A DNA stretch of 64,000 nucleotides, from the NCBI GenBank assembly GCA_013334335.1, contig JAAXXR010000002.1:1-64000 (forward strand), read 5' to 3'. Below the pieces are notes generated by a model. The model was given only the letters and a program-made list of their open reading frames with translations, searched no databases and was not told the origin of the DNA. Shown here piece by piece: positions 9,337 to 16,861 of the stretch. The DNA comes from Chlorobiaceae bacterium. GTDB lineage: Bacteria; Bacteroidota; Chlorobiia; Chlorobiales; Chlorobiaceae. Both the position numbers and the translations under genes were made by a program. Position 1 is the first letter of the stretch. The number at the start of each line of letters is the position of its first letter.

Positions 9337-10614
9337 CTAAACGGGCATGAACATGCTTACGGCGGCAGCTCCCATGACGAGGGTGGCGATCCATCCGAGG
9401 AAGAGGATCGGGCGGCTGGCCGTGAACTCGCCCATGACCGATTTTTTCATGACGAGCAAGAGGATCACCACCATGATCGGCACGGCGATCACGCCGTTGA
9501 TGACCGCGCTCCAGAACAGTGCTTTCATCGGGCTGATCGGGGAGTACTGGATGACGAGTGCGACCAGCACGCTGAGCGCGATGATGCTGTAGAACCCTTT
9601 GGCATCCTTTACCTTGCGCTCGAGTCCGGCATCCCAGCCCATCGCTTCCGACAGTGCGTAGGCTCCGGAACCGGCCAGCACCGGTACGCCGATGAGGCCG
9701 ACGCCGAGGATGCCCACCGCAAACAGCAGCCAGGCGAACTCCCCGGCCAGCGGTCGGAGCGCGCTGGCCGCCTGGGCGGCCGTCTCGATCTCCCTGATGC
9801 CGGAGACGTTCAGGGTGACGGCGGTCGCGAGGATGATGAAGTATGCCGTGATGTTCGAGTAGAACATGCCGCCCCAGGTGTCCCAGCGGATGCGGCGAAG
9901 CTCCTTTCCTGCCAGGGCGGGGTCGACGGCCAGCGGCTTGACGGCAGGTTTTTTCTGCATCTCCTCCACCTCCTCGGACGCCTGCCAGAAGAAGAGATAG
10001 GGGCTGATGGTGGTGCCGAACACGGCGACGATCACCGCGGCGGTATCGGGGTCGTTGTGGAACTGCGGCCAGAAGGTGCGTTCCACCACCAGCTTCCAGG
10101 GTACCTCCACGGTGAAAAGCACGGCCGCATACGCCAGCAACGACAGGGTAAGCCATTTCAGGAAGGAGACATAGCGGTGGTAGGGCACGAACACCTGCAA
10201 CAGCAGGGTTCCCGATACGAACAGCGCCGTCATCAGATGGCGGTCATGTCCGGTGATCATCTCCGCCACCTCCCCCATGGCGGCCACGTCGGCGGCGATG
10301 TTCAGGGTGTTGGCGACCAGCAGCAGCAGGACAACGCCGTTCAGGACCCAGGGAGGGAACGCCTCCTTGATGTTCGCCGCAAGCCCTTTGCCGGTTACCC
10401 GTGCGATGCGCGCGCAAAGGGACTGCACCGCCGACATCAGCGGGAAGGCGACCGGCATCGTCCAGAGCATGTCGAGACCGAACCTTGCGCCGGCCTGCGA
10501 GTAGGTGGCGATCCCGCTCGGATCGTCGTCCGCCACGCCGGTGATCAGGCCAGGGCCGATCTTCGCAAGCGGATGCTCCCCGAAGCGGTCAAGCAGAAAC
10601 TGGATGATGTTCAT
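9337..10614 (-). CDS. Nramp-related divalent metal transporter with altered metal-site residues
   Basis: An inner-membrane transporter of about 11 helices (425 residues from the chosen ATG at 10614) belonging to the NRAMP superfamily. The TM1 motif is DDDPSGIATYSQAG (Asp31) where canonical Nramps have DPGN. The TM6 segment reads TTISPYLFFWQ, placing Ser-Pro-Tyr where MntH/DMT1 have the metal-selective Met-Pro-His. Loss of that methionine is a hallmark of Nramp-related carriers that handle Mg2+ or other hard ions, so MntH-like Mn/Fe uptake should not be assumed. A longer TTG start at 10680 exists. Divergent from a CDF exporter. Confidence 0.85.
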   Translation of the reverse strand: MNIIQFLLDRFGEHPLAKIGPGLITGVADDDPSGIATYSQAGARFGLDMLWTMPVAFPLMSAVQSLCARIARVTGKGLAANIKEAFPPWVLNGVVLLLLVANTLNIAADVAAMGEVAEMITGHDRHLMTALFVSGTLLLQVFVPYHRYVSFLKWLTLSLLAYAAVLFTVEVPWKLVVERTFWPQFHNDPDTAAVIVAVFGTTISPYLFFWQASEEVEEMQKKPAVKPLAVDPALAGKELRRIRWDTWGGMFYSNITAYFIILATAVTLNVSGIREIETAAQAASALRPLAGEFAWLLFAVGILGVGLIGVPVLAGSGAYALSEAMGWDAGLERKVKDAKGFYSIIALSVLVALVIQYSPISPMKALFWSAVINGVIAVPIMVVILLLVMKKSVMGEFTASRPILFLGWIATLVMGAAAVSMFMPV

Positions 10615-10799
10615 GATGTGCCGGGTTGATTCCCTCACGGTTGTTTCGTTCCCCACGCCGGATGGAGCTTCTGTTCCCAACGCTCTGGCGGCCGGCGTGA
10701 AGAGAGGGGAGGATCGGCGACATCCGGCGCGCTGGTTCTTTCAACGGATATTTATGAAAAAAAAGTTGCCGCTGCACCTAATGTTTTCGTGCCGAAAGA

Positions 10800-10829
10800 A
10801 TCGGGACGTATGTTTAAAGGTATCCCGAT
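10800..10829. promoter_or_regulatory. Dyad upstream of the CDF exporter, candidate metal-responsive operator
   Basis: ATCGGGA at 10800-10806 and TCCCGAT at 10823-10829 form a perfect 7-bp inverted repeat with a 16-bp AT-rich spacer, ending 20 bases before the exporter start. It sits in the shared intergenic region with the divergent Nramp-related gene, where a repressor operator would be expected. The regulator is unknown. Confidence 0.4.
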
Positions 10830-10849
10830 CAATATTTTTATCTATCGAG

Positions 10850-11767
10850 ATGAACGACCACGACCACGACCACGATGACGGCCACGGCCATCATCACCAC
10901 CATCACGCAGCTGGAAGCATCGGGACCGCCTTTTTCCTCAATCTCGGTTTTACGGTTGTCGAGATCATCGGAGGATTCCTGACCAACAGCACGGCGATCC
11001 TTGCCGATGCGGCCCACGACCTCGGCGACTGCTTTGCGCTGGGACAGGCCTGGTACTTCGAACGGCTTTCCGAAGGCAAGGGCAACGCGCGCTACTCCTA
11101 CGGCTACAAGCGGTTTTCGATTTTTGGCGCCCTCGTCAGCACCGTGTTGCTTCTGGTCAGCTCGCTCTTCATCCTTTCCACGGCAATTCCCCGTATCCTC
11201 AACCCCACGCGTCCCGACGCCGGGGGCATGGTTCTTCTGGCCATCGCCGGGGTCGCGGTCAACGGGCTGGCCATGTTCCGCCTGTCGAAGGAGAAGGGCA
11301 TGAACTCCAGGGTCGTGGCCCTGCACCTGCTCGAAGACATGCTCGGCTGGATCGCCGTTCTCGTGGTGTCGATCGTGCTTCTGTTCTTCGATCTTCCGGT
11401 GCTCGACCCGATCCTGGCCGTTCTGATCACCCTCTACATTCTTTCGAACGTGGTCCGGAACCTTAAGTCGATGCTGCCGGTCTTCCTGCAGGCCGTGCCG
11501 GACAACGTCAGCCTCGACACGATCATCCATGAAATCGAAGTCATGGAGCGCGTGCAGGCGGTTCACCACGCCCACATCTGGTCACTCGACGGGGAGCACA
11601 ACGTGTTTACGGCGCACCTCGTGCTGGACTGCCAGCCTGCTGCAGGGGAGTATGCCGCCATCAAGGATTCGATCGGGGCCGTCGTCAGACGCCACGGGCT
11701 CTACCACTCCACCGTCGAGATCGAGTTTCCCGGAGAGGTGTGCCGGAACGTATTGCCTTCGCACTGA
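10850..11767 (+). CDS. Cation diffusion facilitator (CzcD/ZitB-like) metal exporter
   Basis: A proton-coupled Zn2+/Co2+-type efflux carrier of 305 residues. It starts with a histidine/aspartate-rich cytoplasmic tail (residues 2-19), then six transmembrane helices with the metal sites HDLGD in TM2 and LHLLED in TM5, and a C-terminal cytoplasmic domain with HHAHIWSLDG. The frame is open much further upstream (from 10505), but that part is non-coding and overlaps the Nramp gene; the ATG at 10850 gives the normal CDF N-terminus. Divergent from the metal importer: import and export share one control region. Confidence 0.92.
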   Translation: MNDHDHDHDDGHGHHHHHHAAGSIGTAFFLNLGFTVVEIIGGFLTNSTAILADAAHDLGDCFALGQAWYFERLSEGKGNARYSYGYKRFSIFGALVSTVLLLVSSLFILSTAIPRILNPTRPDAGGMVLLAIAGVAVNGLAMFRLSKEKGMNSRVVALHLLEDMLGWIAVLVVSIVLLFFDLPVLDPILAVLITLYILSNVVRNLKSMLPVFLQAVPDNVSLDTIIHEIEVMERVQAVHHAHIWSLDGEHNVFTAHLVLDCQPAAGEYAAIKDSIGAVVRRHGLYHSTVEIEFPGEVCRNVLPSH

Positions 11768-11819
11768 ATTGATTTGATGCATCGTGAAGGCTCTCCGGAA
11801 ACCATATCAAGGGGGAATG

Positions 11820-12341
11820 ATGAAACGACTGATCGCCTTGCTGCTCTTGCTCGCACTTGCCGGTTGCACCGGTACGCCCGACGGGATCGTGGCGGTCGAG
11901 AAATTCGACCTGAACCGCTACCTCGGGACCTGGTACGAGGCGGCCAGGATCGACAACTGGTTCGAGCGGGGTACTGAACAGGTGTCGGCCACCTACTCAC
12001 TCAGGGAGGATGGTATGGTGAAGGTGTTCAACAAGGGCTATGATCCGGCTGGGAAAAAGTGGAAAACCGCAGAAGGAAAGGCGAAATTCGCCGGTGACCC
12101 GTCACGCGGAGCCCTCAAGGTCTCCTTTTTCGGCCCTTTCTACGGGGGGTATACCGTCTTCGACCTCGACCGTGAGCACTACTCCTGGGCCTTGGTCGCA
12201 GGCAGCAACCGGGGTTACCTCTGGATTCTATCCCGGACTCCCCGGATGGAGCCGGTGCTGCTCTCCCGGTTGCTGATGGAAGCCAGTGCCAAGGGCTTTG
12301 ACACCACGAAGGTGATCAGGCCCCGACCAGCAATGCAGTGA
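11820..12341 (+). CDS. blc: Bacterial lipocalin (Blc-like) outer-membrane lipoprotein
   Basis: A 173-residue lipoprotein: basic start, hydrophobic h-region and lipobox LALAGC. The mature part is a lipocalin barrel with the signature YLGTWYEAARIDNWFERG and the late R-x-P segment SRTPRM. Blc-type lipocalins bind lysophospholipids or fatty acids at the outer membrane, often under envelope stress. An AAGGGGG ribosome site at 11809-11815 sits four bases before ATG 11820 and favours it over the ATG at 11817. It follows the CDF gene by about 50 bases. Confidence 0.9.
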   Translation: MKRLIALLLLLALAGCTGTPDGIVAVEKFDLNRYLGTWYEAARIDNWFERGTEQVSATYSLREDGMVKVFNKGYDPAGKKWKTAEGKAKFAGDPSRGALKVSFFGPFYGGYTVFDLDREHYSWALVAGSNRGYLWILSRTPRMEPVLLSRLLMEASAKGFDTTKVIRPRPAMQ

Positions 12342-12441
12342 CGTTCGCTCTGTTGCGCTGATGGAAGACGAGCCCTTTCGGGGTTGTCCATTGTTCCCGT
12401 TCAGTCCAGGAGGTGCAGAACGTCCATCCCGTTACCTCTTT

Positions 12442-14160
12442 TCACACTTCCGTTTCGTGCTGGAGGCGCCACATGCCGGCGTAGAAACCGTCGGCACGCA
12501 TGAGGTCGTCGTGGGTGCCCTGTTCGATCACGCGGCCCTCATGCAGCACGACGATGCGATGGAATCGCTCCATGCGGTGCAGGTTGTGCGTGATGGCCAG
12601 CACGGTTTTGCCCTCGCTCGTTCGTTCGATGGTGTCGAGCACCTCCTGCTCGGTGATCGCGTCGAGGTTCGCCGTTGCCTCGTCCAGCACCATGAACGGT
12701 GAATCCTGAAGGATCATGCGGGCTATGGCGATGCGCTGGCGTTCACCACCGCTCAGGTTCGTGCCCTGCTGTCCGGCCCAGTCGTCAAGCCTGTCGAGCA
12801 GGCCCTGGAGTCCGGCGGCCGCCAGGGCCGCTTTCAGCTCGAGGTCGGTCGCCCCCGGTCTGGCGAGCTGCAGGTTTTCACGGATGCTCTGGCCGAAGAT
12901 CCAGGTTCTCTGGGAGACCATCGCGATGTTGCGGCGGAGCGTTTCTGGCTCGAAGGAGGCGATATCTCGGCCACCGATCGTAAGGATGCCATCCGAAGGG
13001 TTCCAGAAGCGCACGAGCAGGGCGGCGATGGTCGATTTGCCGGCTCCGCTCGGACCGACGACCGCCACCCGATGGCCTTGAGGGACCGTGAACGAAACTC
13101 CATCGAGTGCGGGACGTCCGCTTCCGGGATAGGAGAAGCGGAGATTCCTGGCTTCGATCCCTCCTTCAGCGGGAAACGGTGCCGGTCGCTCCGGTGTTTT
13201 CACTTCGGGTTCGGCGTCGATGACTTCAAAGAGTCGTTCGCCCGCACGGATGTCGGCTTCGATATGCTGGGCCGAACCGTTCAGCGGCAGGAAGGCTTCG
13301 AACGACGCCGTGACGCCGAAGACGAGGGCCGTGAGGGTAATGGTCGTGAGGCTGCCGCTTCTGACCATCGGGAGCATCTGCCAGATGATCCACACGACGG
13401 CGGCGTTCATGGCCAGCCCGCTGCATGTCTCCTGCACCCCTTCGAGGAACGCCGCCTTTTTTTCGAGATTCAGCTTTTTCTCTTCGACTGCCTGCAAGCG
13501 CGCGAGGTGCTTGTCGAGCATGCCGAAAACCCTCAGCTCCCCGACGCCCTGTACCATGTCCACCGCGAGCAGCTGTTGTTCAGCCTGCATGCCGGCGATC
13601 CGCCTTGCCGTGCCTCGTGCCAGGAATGCCGCGGCCATGGGCGTGAATACTCCGGCGATAAGCTGACAGCCGAGCACACCAATCGCCGCACCGGTCGACA
13701 GCGAGCTGACGATTCCCCACACGAGCGCGGTCACCATCGCCGCCGTGACCGGCGGGGCGACCACTCGCGAGTAAATGTTCTCGAGGCTCTGGATGTCGTC
13801 GACGATGCGCTTGAGGAGATCGGCGCTCCTGAACGAGGCGATGCGGGCCGGGGCCAGCGGTTCGAGGGCATCGTAGAACCAGAGGCGGAGCCTGGTCAGT
13901 ATCCTGAAGGTGGTGTTGTGCGAGATCAGCCGCTCAGCGTAGCGCAGGAAACCTCTCGCCGCACCGAAGAGCCTCACGCCGGCGATGCCGGACTGCAGGG
14001 CAGCGACCGGAAGGAGCATGGCTCCCCTCGAAATCAGCCACGCGGAACTCATCAGGAGGCCGATGCCGCTGCCGACGGTGGCAAAGCCGACGAAAGCGGC
14101 AAGCAGCATCCACCAGGCGAAGGGTCTGGTGAGGCCGATAAGCCTGAAAAAGGTTTTCAT
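12442..14160 (-). CDS. cydC: Heterodimeric thiol-exporting ABC transporter subunit CydC
   Basis: Fused membrane-ATPase half-transporter (572 residues) that with CydD exports cysteine/glutathione or haem-related cargo to the periplasm and is needed for oxidase assembly. The N-terminal six-helix ABC domain carries CydC-like IGLLMSSAWLIS and RYAERLISHNTTFR. The ATPase has Walker A GPSGAGKST, signature LSGGERQR, Walker B MVLDEATANLD and the H-loop THNLHR. Its start overlaps the cydD stop by four bases (ATGA). It lies directly downstream of the cbb3 maturation genes, not next to cydAB, suggesting it serves the cbb3 oxidase or c-type cytochromes here. Confidence 0.92.
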   Translation of the reverse strand: MKTFFRLIGLTRPFAWWMLLAAFVGFATVGSGIGLLMSSAWLISRGAMLLPVAALQSGIAGVRLFGAARGFLRYAERLISHNTTFRILTRLRLWFYDALEPLAPARIASFRSADLLKRIVDDIQSLENIYSRVVAPPVTAAMVTALVWGIVSSLSTGAAIGVLGCQLIAGVFTPMAAAFLARGTARRIAGMQAEQQLLAVDMVQGVGELRVFGMLDKHLARLQAVEEKKLNLEKKAAFLEGVQETCSGLAMNAAVVWIIWQMLPMVRSGSLTTITLTALVFGVTASFEAFLPLNGSAQHIEADIRAGERLFEVIDAEPEVKTPERPAPFPAEGGIEARNLRFSYPGSGRPALDGVSFTVPQGHRVAVVGPSGAGKSTIAALLVRFWNPSDGILTIGGRDIASFEPETLRRNIAMVSQRTWIFGQSIRENLQLARPGATDLELKAALAAAGLQGLLDRLDDWAGQQGTNLSGGERQRIAIARMILQDSPFMVLDEATANLDAITEQEVLDTIERTSEGKTVLAITHNLHRMERFHRIVVLHEGRVIEQGTHDDLMRADGFYAGMWRLQHETEV

Positions 14161-15896
14161 GCCGCCTCCTCCGTGGATGAGAAGAGGGCGCGGCGGTAGA
14201 AGCCCTCCGCACCGGCCAGCTTTTCGTGCGAGCCCGATTGCGAGATCCTGCCATCCTCGAGCACGAGGATCGTGTCGGCTTTCCTGATGCTCTCCAGCCG
14301 ATGTGCGATCATGATCACGGTTCTTCCCCGCATGAGTTTTTCCATGGCCGAGCGAAGCTTCGCTTCGAGGATCGGGTCGGTGTGCGAGGTCGGTTCGTCG
14401 AGCAGCAGGATGGGGGCGTCCTTGAGGAAGGCGCGCGCCAGCGAGAGCCGTTGGGCTTCGCCGCCGCTCAGCCTCGACCCCTGTTCGCCGATCATGGTGT
14501 CGAGCCCTTCGGGAAGCGACCGCACCAGGTCGGTGAGGCCGGCCTGCAGGAGCGCCTCCTCGATATCGGCCTCTGTGGCGCGCGGACGGGCAAGCAGCAG
14601 GTTTTCCCTGATCGATGCGTTGAACAGGAAGGGGTGCTGGGGTACCCAGGCGATCCGGTCATACCAGGTATCCGTGCGGTAGGCGGTGATCGGCGTGTCG
14701 CCGAGGAGGATGGAGCCGCTTTCCGGTTCGATGAAGCGGAGCATCAGGTTCATGAGGGTGCTCTTGCCCGCACCGCTCGGGCCGGTCAGGGCCGTGACCT
14801 TGCCGGGCATGATGGAGCAGGAGATTCCGTCCAGGGCGGCGTGAGGAGCTCCAGGGAAGGTGTATCCCAGGCGGTCGATGACCAGGGGGCGCGATGCGGC
14901 TTCGGCCTCTCCGAGCTCGCTTCTGCCGGCATCGTGCCCATCTGTGGTGAGGTCGAGGATCCTGTGCATCTCCTTCGAAGCCGTGACCCCTTCCATTCCT
15001 GCGTGGAACCTGACCCCGAGCTGGCGGAGCGTCAGGTAGAAGTCAGGGATCAGGAGCAGGATGAACAGGGCCGGCCGGAAGGGCATGGCACCTGAAGCAA
15101 GCCGGAGGCCTATGCTGACGGCCGACAGCGCCGTGCCAGCGGTGCCCACCAGTTCGAGGGCGAGTGAGGAGAGGAAGGCGACCTTCAGCACCTGCATGGT
15201 CGAGCGGCGGAAGTTCTCACTTGCATCACGTATGCCGTCGCGACGGGCCTTCTCCTGCGCGAAAAGTTTCAGGGTGGTCAGTCCTTGCAGCATGTCGAGG
15301 AAGTAGCCGCTCATCCGGCTCATGGTGCCCCACTGTTTTTCGGTGGCCATGCGGGATCTCTTGCCGATCACGATCATGAACGCCGGGATCAGGGGCGCGG
15401 AGAGGGCAAGGATCGTACCCGCGATCCAGTCCGAAGGGAAAACGGCGGCGAGGATGACTACCGGGGTCACCAGGGCAAGGAGGAGCTGCGGGAGGTACTG
15501 GCTGAAATAGGGATCGACCGATTCGACCCCCTTGAGCATGGTGGTCACCAGGCGCCCGCTCTGTTCGGAGCCGGTGAAGGCCGGCCCGAGCTCCGCGACC
15601 TTGCCGGCGAGGCGTGCCGAAAGCACTCTCCTGATGCCGAGCGCGCCTCGCCTGGAAGCCTGATGGCCGACCTGGTTCAGGAGCAGCCGGAGCGTGCTGA
15701 AAAGGGCGAACGCCGAAATTGATGGAAGGATTGCCGGCCATTCCGGAGAAGACCTGAAGACCAGCTCGAGGAGCGCACTCAGGCTCCATGCCTGCCCGAT
15801 GAGCATGCCTGCGCTGAACGCGCCGGCCAGGCCAGACACCATGAAGGGCCGCTTCTCCTCTTTAAGGAGCCTGATAAGGTTCCTGTCGATGTTCAT
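14157..15896 (-). CDS. cydD: Heterodimeric thiol-exporting ABC transporter subunit CydD
   Basis: Partner of CydC, about 579 residues from the chosen ATG at 15896 (MNIDRNLIRL). Membrane domain with CydD-typical GMLIGQAWSLSALLELVF and VDPYFSQYLPQLLLA. ATPase domain with Walker A GPSGAGKST, signature LSGGEAQR, Walker B ILLLDEPTSHTD and H-loop AHRLESI. A start 23 codons upstream (15965) is possible but adds a polar stretch not usual for the family. The safE-like gene ends 109 bases upstream on the same strand, so cydDC may be the distal part of the cco gene block. Confidence 0.92.
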   Translation of the reverse strand: MNIDRNLIRLLKEEKRPFMVSGLAGAFSAGMLIGQAWSLSALLELVFRSSPEWPAILPSISAFALFSTLRLLLNQVGHQASRRGALGIRRVLSARLAGKVAELGPAFTGSEQSGRLVTTMLKGVESVDPYFSQYLPQLLLALVTPVVILAAVFPSDWIAGTILALSAPLIPAFMIVIGKRSRMATEKQWGTMSRMSGYFLDMLQGLTTLKLFAQEKARRDGIRDASENFRRSTMQVLKVAFLSSLALELVGTAGTALSAVSIGLRLASGAMPFRPALFILLLIPDFYLTLRQLGVRFHAGMEGVTASKEMHRILDLTTDGHDAGRSELGEAEAASRPLVIDRLGYTFPGAPHAALDGISCSIMPGKVTALTGPSGAGKSTLMNLMLRFIEPESGSILLGDTPITAYRTDTWYDRIAWVPQHPFLFNASIRENLLLARPRATEADIEEALLQAGLTDLVRSLPEGLDTMIGEQGSRLSGGEAQRLSLARAFLKDAPILLLDEPTSHTDPILEAKLRSAMEKLMRGRTVIMIAHRLESIRKADTILVLEDGRISQSGSHEKLAGAEGFYRRALFSSTEEAA

Positions 15897-16005
15897 GTGC
15901 CGGAACGGTTCGTCGCCTGAGGCAAGATGGATACAGCTGCGATTGTGAGGTGTCTGGTCATTCAATTGTACCGAATTCCGCGCTGGAATGCAACTTGGCC
16001 GGTGT

Positions 16006-16686
16006 TCAGATCCTGAAAGCTCCGATAATGAACCAGAGGCCGCTGCCGATCATGATGACGCTGGAGAGGAGGGAGAAACGTCGTCGAGCCTTCTGGTCGA
16101 ACATCTCGGCGCTTTTTCCCACCAGGAGCAGCGCAGGTGTGGTGCCGATGCCAAAAAGCAGCATCATGAGCGCTCCGTTCAGCATGCCCGTGAAGTGGTC
16201 GGAGGACTCCATGGAGGCTCGCGCAGCCGCCAGGAGGGCCGTGTAGGTCAATCCGCAGGGAAGAAAGCCGAGTGCGACCCCCATCGGGAACCATGCCCCG
16301 GTCGAGTTTGGGGCGCTGAATAGTTCAATGGTTTTTCTGATGAAGGGCATGGCCGGGGCGCAGCTCGTCAGCGCTTTTCCGAACGGAAGCCAATTGGCCG
16401 AGATGAGCCCCATCACTACGATGAAGAGTCCGGCAAGTGCCATGATGACCGTCTGGATAGAGTCTATGGACGAGGCGAGCGACAGGAAAGAGCCGGTTGC
16501 GCCAACGATGGCGCCAAGGATCGAGTAGGTGGTGATCCTGCCGAGGTTGTACAACAGGTGGTGCTGCAAACCCGAACCGCCCCTGCCGAGCGAAAGGGAT
16601 GCGACGAGCGGACCGCACATGCCGACACAGTGTCCAAATCCGCCGAAGAGGCCAGCCAGGAAGATGGCGACAGCTTCACTGATCAC
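16006..16686 (-). CDS. TauE/SafE-family (COG2836) membrane protein linked to cbb3 assembly
   Basis: A 226-residue polytopic membrane protein with about six helices. It has the family hallmarks FGGFGHCVGMCGPLV near its N-terminus and GFLPCGLTYTAL in the middle, each with conserved Cys/Pro in a membrane segment. Members of this group recur beside ccoGHIS clusters and are thought to help metal or thiol supply, though the biochemical function is not settled. The GTG at 16686 is chosen because it overlaps the ccoS stop by 11 bases and removes an improbable 25-residue leader in the longer frame. Confidence 0.8.
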   Translation of the reverse strand: MISEAVAIFLAGLFGGFGHCVGMCGPLVASLSLGRGGSGLQHHLLYNLGRITTYSILGAIVGATGSFLSLASSIDSIQTVIMALAGLFIVVMGLISANWLPFGKALTSCAPAMPFIRKTIELFSAPNSTGAWFPMGVALGFLPCGLTYTALLAAARASMESSDHFTGMLNGALMMLLFGIGTTPALLLVGKSAEMFDQKARRRFSLLSSVIMIGSGLWFIIGAFRI

Positions 16687-16852
16687 GGTTTTTCCGCTTG
16701 GTGTTCTGCAACTCGTCGTCGTCGTCGAGCATGCGGTATTTCGGGGCCTCCGTATCGTCAAACTGACCGCTTTTAACCGCCCACATGAAGAGGGCCCAGG
16801 CGGCCAGACCGAAGACGAATCCGATGGCGATCAGGTAAAAGGTGCTTGCCAT
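16676..16852 (-). CDS. ccoS: cbb3-type oxidase assembly protein CcoS
   Basis: A 58-residue single-helix protein: hydrophobic segment at about residues 5-25 (FYLIAIGFVFGLAAWALFMW), then the CcoS signature KSGQFDDTEAPKYRML and a run of acidic residues with a basic tail. In proteobacteria CcoS is required for haem/copper insertion into the oxidase catalytic subunit. It starts nine bases after the ccoI stop and overlaps the safE-like gene. Confidence 0.9.
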   Translation of the reverse strand: MASTFYLIAIGFVFGLAAWALFMWAVKSGQFDDTEAPKYRMLDDDDELQNTKRKNRDQ

Positions 16853-16861
16853 GAGTGTTTG

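Noticed and set aside
16700..16735. GTC/TCG triplet run as a microsatellite candidate
   Set aside because: It encodes the run of aspartates in the CcoS tail.
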